Assembly: GCA_964600685.1 (NCBI GenBank)
Contig: CAZRKU010000060.1
Span: 1-17,976 of the forward strand
Reading direction: 5' to 3'
From: TMP-24 sp964600685
GTDB taxonomy: Bacteria; Pseudomonadota; Alphaproteobacteria; Rhodobacterales; Rhodobacteraceae
DNA length: 17,976 nt
Shown: in pieces, positions 13,704 to 17,976 of the stretch
Position numbering within the stretch: position 1 is the first letter of the stretch
Layout of the letters: each line of letters begins with the position of its first letter
Made by a program: the position numbers and the translations under genes
Notes under the pieces: generated by a model
What the model was told of the DNA's origin: nothing
The model's database searches: none
Seen by the model: the letters and a program-made list of their open reading frames with translations, nothing else

Positions 13704-14981
13704 ATGGTGGTCGGGACAAGCCGGGGCGAAGGCCATGCCGAAAATGTGAAGCGTCTGGCGATCGCGGTCCTGTTGGCGTGCTTCGCGCTGCTGGCGCAGA
13801 TCGGCATGGCGCGAGGGCAGGATCTGGCGGCGCTCGCCCGGCCCGACATCGGGCAGTCGCGGCTGGCCAACAAGGGGCAGGGGCTGGAGATCGACCTGGC
13901 GCTCAGCCAGCCCGTGCCCTATCGCATCTCGTTTCTCGCCAACCCGCCCCGGTTGATCGTCGATTTCCGCGAGGTCGATTTCGCCGGCAGCGATCCCGAC
14001 GCAATGGGCAGCGCGGCGCGTGTGACCGACCTTTCCTGGGGGCCGTTTCTGGCCGGCTGGTCGCGAATGGTGGCGGTTCTGGACACGCCGCTTGTGCTGA
14101 AGTCGGCCGAAGAAAGCCAGCAGGCCGACGGCACGGCCCGGCTGAGGATCGTGCTGGAGCCGACGACACCGGCCGCCTTTGGCGCGGCGATTGCCAAGAC
14201 TGTCGGGCCGGCCGGCCCCGACTGGGCCCTGCCGCCTCCCGCTGTCGTCGACGCCCCGATCGACCGGCAGGCCGGGGACCGGCCGCTGCGCATCGTGCTG
14301 GATCCGGGTCATGGCGGAATTGATCCGGGGGCCGAGGCCGATGGCAAGGCCGAGGCGCGGGAGATGCTGACCTTCGCGCTCGAACTGGCTGATGTCTTGA
14401 AACGAGCGGGCATATCGGTCGAACTGACGCGCCGGGCGGATGTGTTCGTGCCCCTCGAAACCCGCATTTCGGTCGCCCGCGCCGCCGGGGCGGACCTGTT
14501 CCTGTCGCTGCACGCCGATGCCCTGCCCGAAGGCGAGGCGACCGGCGCGACGATCTACCGGCTCGATGACCAGGCATCGGACGCGGCCTCGGCACAGCTT
14601 GCCGAACGGCATGACCGCAGCGACCTTCTGGCCGGGGTCGATCTTTCCGGCCAGGACGACCAGGTCGCCACTGTCCTGATGGACCTGGCGCGGCGCGAAA
14701 CCCAGCCGCGGGCCGATCGCCTGGCCGAAACGCTGGTAAAGGCGATGCAGGCGGCCAAGCTTGACCTGCACCGGCGCCCAATCCAGTCTGCCGCATTCTC
14801 GGTGCTCAAATCGGCCGACATCCCGTCGCTGCTGCTCGAACTGGGCTTTCTTTCGTCCGAGGCGGACCGGGCGCGGCTTGACGACCCCGTCTGGCGGGCC
14901 GCGATGCAGGAGGCGATCCGAACGGCCCTTCTGGAATGGGCCATCGCTGACGCCGCCGAAGCGCGGCTCCTCAGGCAATAG
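13704..14981 (+). CDS. N-acetylmuramoyl-L-alanine amidase (AmiC-like, AMIN plus Amidase_3)
   Basis: This 425-residue zinc amidase cuts the bond between muramic acid and the stem peptide, mainly at the division septum. The N-terminus has a hydrophobic export signal (L-A-I-A-V-L-L-A-C-F-A-L-L-A, residues about 18-31). An AMIN targeting domain (about 55-150) and a linker follow, then Amidase_3 from about residue 194. Zinc and catalytic residues are visible: His203 in D-P-G-H-G-G-I-D-P-G, Glu220 in A-R-E-M, His270 in L-S-L-H-A-D-A, and Glu379 in L-L-L-E-L-G-F-L-S. ATG 13704 has AGGA at 13695-13698; a GTG at 13747, closer to the signal peptide, is the alternative. It precedes the PBP1A gene by 109 bases, a conserved order in this bacterial group. 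Confidence 0.93.
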   Translation: MVVGTSRGEGHAENVKRLAIAVLLACFALLAQIGMARGQDLAALARPDIGQSRLANKGQGLEIDLALSQPVPYRISFLANPPRLIVDFREVDFAGSDPDAMGSAARVTDLSWGPFLAGWSRMVAVLDTPLVLKSAEESQQADGTARLRIVLEPTTPAAFGAAIAKTVGPAGPDWALPPPAVVDAPIDRQAGDRPLRIVLDPGHGGIDPGAEADGKAEAREMLTFALELADVLKRAGISVELTRRADVFVPLETRISVARAAGADLFLSLHADALPEGEATGATIYRLDDQASDAASAQLAERHDRSDLLAGVDLSGQDDQVATVLMDLARRETQPRADRLAETLVKAMQAAKLDLHRRPIQSAAFSVLKSADIPSLLLELGFLSSEADRARLDDPVWRAAMQEAIRTALLEWAIADAAEARLLRQ

Positions 14982-15090
14982 CCCGCCGGTCCGGCATCCG
15001 GGGGGCGGACAAGCTGAGATTTCCCCCTAACTTCTTTTGACCCCCGCAAGGGTGCGGTCTATAGAGGCCGCGAAACCAAGAGGTTCAAGC

Positions 15091-17652
15091 GTGCGTTTTA
15101 TCCTGTCCATTCTGGGCGCCATCTTCAGTTGGGCCGTGACGGCTCTGGTTTTTGCCGGTCTGATCGTCGGCGGGGTCTTCTGGATCTACAGCCGCGATCT
15201 GCCCAACTACGAGGCGCTGGCGAATTATACGCCCAGGACCATCAGCCGGATCTATTCCGGCGAGGGCCGGCTCATGGACGAGTTCGCCACCGAGCGGCGC
15301 ATCTTCGCGCCCATCGACGAAATCCCCGATCTGGTGAAGAACGCCTTCATCTCGGCCGAGGACAAGAATTTCTACAGCCACGCGGGCTTCGACGTGCGCG
15401 GCATGGCCGGCGCGCTCTACGAGGCGATCGCAACCCGCGGCAAGACCCTGCGCGGAGCCTCGACCATTCCCCAGCAGGTCGCCAAGAACTTCCTTCTGTC
15501 CGGCGACCGGACGGTCGAACGCAAGATCAAGGAACTGATCCTGTCGACCCGGCTGGTCGAGGCCCTGCCCAAGGACAAGATTCTTGAACTTTACCTGAAC
15601 GAAATCGACCTGGGCTTTCTGTCCTTCGGCGTCGCCTCGGCGGCGCAGACCTATTTCAACAAGACGCTCGCCGAACTGACGCCGGAGGAAGCCGCCTATC
15701 TGGCGGCGCTGCCCAAGGCGCCCTACAGTTATCATCCGGTCAAGAACCGCGACAAGGCCATCGAGCGGCGCAACTTCGTCCTGAACGAGATGTATCAAAA
15801 CGGCTACCTGGACAAGGCCGCCTACGAGGCGGCGGTCGCCGCGCCGCTGAAGACGGTGCAGGGCGGCGACTATCCGTCGTTCAAGGGCAGCCTGCCGCCG
15901 CGCGACTATTTCACCGACGAGATCCGCCGCCAGCTGTCGAAGAGCTTCGGCGAGGAGGAGTTTTTCGGCGGCGGCCTGACGATCCGCGCCACGGTCGAAC
16001 CGGCGATGCAGGCGACGGCAGCGGCGGCGCTGCAGGCCGCGCTGGAGAAGTTCGACCGCGGCAAGGGCGTCTGGCGCGGCACCGGCCTGACCGTGGCGCC
16101 GGAGGCGCTCGCCGACGAGGCCCGATGGCGCAAGGCCCTGGCGGACATCGGCGACGTGCCGCGCGACGTGCCGGGCTGGTTCCCGGCGGTCGTGCTGGAG
16201 GTGGGCGAGAGCGAGGCGCGCGTTGGCATCGAGGGCGTCGAGACGGGCAAGGACGGGCAGTGGATCCCGGCCGAGGACGTGACCTGGGCGCGCAAGCGCC
16301 GCGCGGACGGCAGCCTGTCGACGAAAGCGAAGGTCGCGGGCGATCTGGTGGCGGTGGGCGACGTGGTGCTCGTCGCCCAGCTCGCCAACGACGACGGCAC
16401 GCCGGGCCGCTGGTCGCTCCGCCAGGTGCCGGAAGTGCAGGGCGGGTTCATGGCGATGGACGTCAACACCGGCCGGGTGATCGCCATGCAGGGCGGCTTT
16501 TCCTATCAGTCGTCGGTCTTCAACCGGGCGACCCAGGCGCAGCGCCAGCCCGGCTCGTCCTTCAAGCCGTTTGTCTATGCCGCGGCGCTGGATTCGGGCT
16601 TTTCGCCGGCCACCATCGTCGTCGACGCGCCGATCGAGGTGAACACGCCGCAGGGCCTGTGGCGGCCGAAGAACGCCTCGGACAAATATTACGGCCCGAC
16701 GCCGATGCGCACCGGGATCGAGCAGTCGCGCAACCTGATGACGGTGCGGATCGCGCAGGAAATCGGCATGGAGCTCGTGGCGAGCTACGCCGAACGGTTC
16801 GGCGTCTATGACCGTCTGGAGCCGTTCCTGGCGAACGCGCTTGGCGCGCAGGAGACGACGCTGTTCAAGATGGTCGCCGCCTATGCGATGTTCGCCAACG
16901 GCGGCGAGCGGGTGGAGCCGACGCTGGTGGACCGGGTGCAGGACCGCTGGGGGCGCACGATCTATCGCCACGATCAGCGGGTCTGCGAGGACTGCGGCGC
17001 CGATGTGCTGCCCGACGGCCGGAGTCCGCGGATCAGTTCCGACCGCGAACGGGTGATGGACGCGTTCACCGCCTATCAGCTGACCTCGATGATGGAAGGG
17101 GTGGTCCAGCGCGGATCGGGGTCGGGCGTCAAGCTGCCGGTGCCGATCGCGGGCAAGACCGGGACCACGAACGATGCAAAGGACGTGTGGTTCATCGGTT
17201 TTTCGTCGAACATCGTCGCAGGCTGCTACATGGGTTACGACCAGCCGCGGACTTTGGGCGAGGGCGCCTATGGTGGAACGCTTTGTGTGCCGGTGTTCCA
17301 GGCCTTCATGGAAGAAGCGATCAAGAAATACGGCGGTGCGCCCTTCCGGGTGCCGCCCGGAGGCCGTTTCATCAAGATCAACCGTTTTACGGGTGAACGG
17401 CTGGCGGACGATGCGGAGGGCGATTTCGTCCAGGCCGAGTATTTCCGTGAGGGCCAGGACAGGCTCTTTGGTCTCGACACGCTGGTGGACGGTGGCTTTG
17501 CCATGGGCCAGAACCTGCCGCTCTTCGCTGAGGGCGAATACGGCGGGGATGAGGGCGGCGGCTCTACAACAGTCACGACCTCGGACGGGGAACGGAAGAT
17601 CATCCCCAGGAAAGCCGACTTCGGCACGGTTTCATCGGGCGGACTTTACTGA
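15091..17652 (+). CDS. mrcA: Penicillin-binding protein 1A (bifunctional transglycosylase/transpeptidase)
   Basis: This 853-residue class A PBP polymerises and cross-links peptidoglycan from the inner membrane. A single membrane anchor spans residues about 8-32. The GT51 transglycosylase domain holds E-D-K-N-F-Y-S-H (catalytic Glu90), G-A-S-T-I-P-Q-Q-V-A-K-N and L-Y-L-N-E-I-D-L-G. An OB-like insert lies at about 325-440, as in PBP1A rather than PBP1B. The transpeptidase domain has S-S-F-K (Ser489, Lys492), S-R-N (Ser546 to Asn548) and K-T-G-T-T (Lys689). The C-terminal tail is acidic and Gly-rich. Start is GTG 15091 with AAGAGG at 15078-15083; an in-frame ATG at 15037 would add 18 polar residues and lacks a comparable site. 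It lies between the amidase and prfB. Confidence 0.95.
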   Translation: MRFILSILGAIFSWAVTALVFAGLIVGGVFWIYSRDLPNYEALANYTPRTISRIYSGEGRLMDEFATERRIFAPIDEIPDLVKNAFISAEDKNFYSHAGFDVRGMAGALYEAIATRGKTLRGASTIPQQVAKNFLLSGDRTVERKIKELILSTRLVEALPKDKILELYLNEIDLGFLSFGVASAAQTYFNKTLAELTPEEAAYLAALPKAPYSYHPVKNRDKAIERRNFVLNEMYQNGYLDKAAYEAAVAAPLKTVQGGDYPSFKGSLPPRDYFTDEIRRQLSKSFGEEEFFGGGLTIRATVEPAMQATAAAALQAALEKFDRGKGVWRGTGLTVAPEALADEARWRKALADIGDVPRDVPGWFPAVVLEVGESEARVGIEGVETGKDGQWIPAEDVTWARKRRADGSLSTKAKVAGDLVAVGDVVLVAQLANDDGTPGRWSLRQVPEVQGGFMAMDVNTGRVIAMQGGFSYQSSVFNRATQAQRQPGSSFKPFVYAAALDSGFSPATIVVDAPIEVNTPQGLWRPKNASDKYYGPTPMRTGIEQSRNLMTVRIAQEIGMELVASYAERFGVYDRLEPFLANALGAQETTLFKMVAAYAMFANGGERVEPTLVDRVQDRWGRTIYRHDQRVCEDCGADVLPDGRSPRISSDRERVMDAFTAYQLTSMMEGVVQRGSGSGVKLPVPIAGKTGTTNDAKDVWFIGFSSNIVAGCYMGYDQPRTLGEGAYGGTLCVPVFQAFMEEAIKKYGGAPFRVPPGGRFIKINRFTGERLADDAEGDFVQAEYFREGQDRLFGLDTLVDGGFAMGQNLPLFAEGEYGGDEGGGSTTVTTSDGERKIIPRKADFGTVSSGGLY

Positions 17653-17770
17653 CGTCGGCGCCGGGGATTCTCAGGCATCGCCCTCGGCGTCGGGGCCGCC
17701 CGCCCGCTCTTGCCCCATACCGGGCGCTCGGCTATCAGGGCGGGCGTTCATGTCAGGAAGGACGGGGGCG

Positions 17771-17976
17771 ATGCGCTCTGAGACCCAGAACAATGTCGAT
17801 GCGATCCGCAAGTCCCTGCAGCTTCTGGGCCAGCGGATGGACTGGGAAACCGCGCCGCACCGGCTGGAAGAATTCAACGCGATGATCGAGGACGGCGATC
17901 TGTGGTCCGATCCGGCGCGGGCGCAGAAACTGATGCGCGACCGCCAGATGCTGATGGACAAGGTCGAGACCTACCG
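17771..17976 (+). CDS. prfB: Peptide chain release factor 2, N-terminal part (runs off the window)
   Basis: Sixty-eight codons are visible, beginning at ATG 17771 with AAGGA at 17758-17762. The N-terminal helix and surrounding pattern (T-Q-N-N-V-D-A-I-R-K-S-L, then R-L-E-E-F-N-A-M-I-E-D, then L-W-S-D-P-A-R-A-Q-K-L-M) match RF2, which ends translation at UGA and UAA. The order amidase, PBP1A, prfB is the common one in Rhodobacterales and supports the call. The frame passes the position of the E. coli autoregulatory UGA (about codon 26) without a stop, so that programmed frameshift is absent. The rest of the gene is outside the window. Confidence 0.88.
   Translation, partial: MRSETQNNVDAIRKSLQLLGQRMDWETAPHRLEEFNAMIEDGDLWSDPARAQKLMRDRQMLMDKVETY

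Noticed and set aside
15085..16971. 628-codon minus-strand open frame opposite PBP1A
   Set aside because: It is a codon-bias shadow of the PBP gene, with no start signal or domain.
17653..17770. Terminator between PBP1A and prfB
   Set aside because: CGCCCG/CGGGCG halves exist but have a long loop and no T-run, so read-through into prfB cannot be excluded.
1..17976. CRISPR array, phage module, toxin-antitoxin or defence island
   Set aside because: No regularly spaced repeats, integrase, restriction or toxin-antitoxin motifs were found; apart from the IS remnants the genes are envelope and housekeeping functions.

Overview
The window looks like chromosomal DNA of a Rhodobacterales alphaproteobacterium, Paracoccus- or Rhodobacter-like. 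The grounds are high GC, dense short-gap operons, an invasion-associated-locus-B protein, and the gene order amidase - PBP1A - prfB that is common in this group. The genus is an inference. Genes are mostly ordinary envelope and housekeeping functions, flanked by two decayed insertion sequences.

Layout. (1) 1-1530: left part of an IS66-family element with tnpA intact, tnpB frameshifted by one base, and tnpC cut off in the middle. (2) 1694-4798: a polar amino-acid-type ABC uptake unit (periplasmic binding protein, hairpin terminator/attenuator, very long permease) followed by an overlapping short-chain dehydrogenase. No ATPase subunit is present. (3) 4852-9972: a divergent pair of cell-wall enzymes, a Tat-exported M15/DUF882 peptidase (minus strand) and an L,D-transpeptidase (plus strand). 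The transpeptidase leads into a tight row of LpxD-type acyltransferase, acyl carrier protein and beta-ketoacyl-ACP synthase. (4) 10029-10637: a convergent ialB-family gene. (5) 10638-11077: a 440-base gap with two strong hairpin terminators; between them a minus-strand promoter-like sequence followed by a perfect terminator suggests an undescribed small RNA of about 115 nt. (6) 11078-12628: a YjgR/DUF853 HerA-like ATPase. (7) 12680-12805: C-terminal scrap of an IS481/IS3-type transposase, ending exactly at the 3' end of a DsbA/ScsC-like thiol oxidoreductase (minus strand). (8) 13704-17976: N-acetylmuramoyl-L-alanine amidase, penicillin-binding protein 1A and the start of prfB.

Together the window carries four peptidoglycan enzymes (M15-type endopeptidase, L,D-transpeptidase, amidase, class A PBP), a lipid-A-type acylation cassette with its own ACP and condensing enzyme, and a periplasmic thiol protein, so most of it serves the envelope. 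The points that most deserve follow-up are the small RNA candidate, the lpxD-ACP-ketosynthase cassette, and the permease with an N-terminal membrane extension and periplasmic insert but no ATPase beside it.
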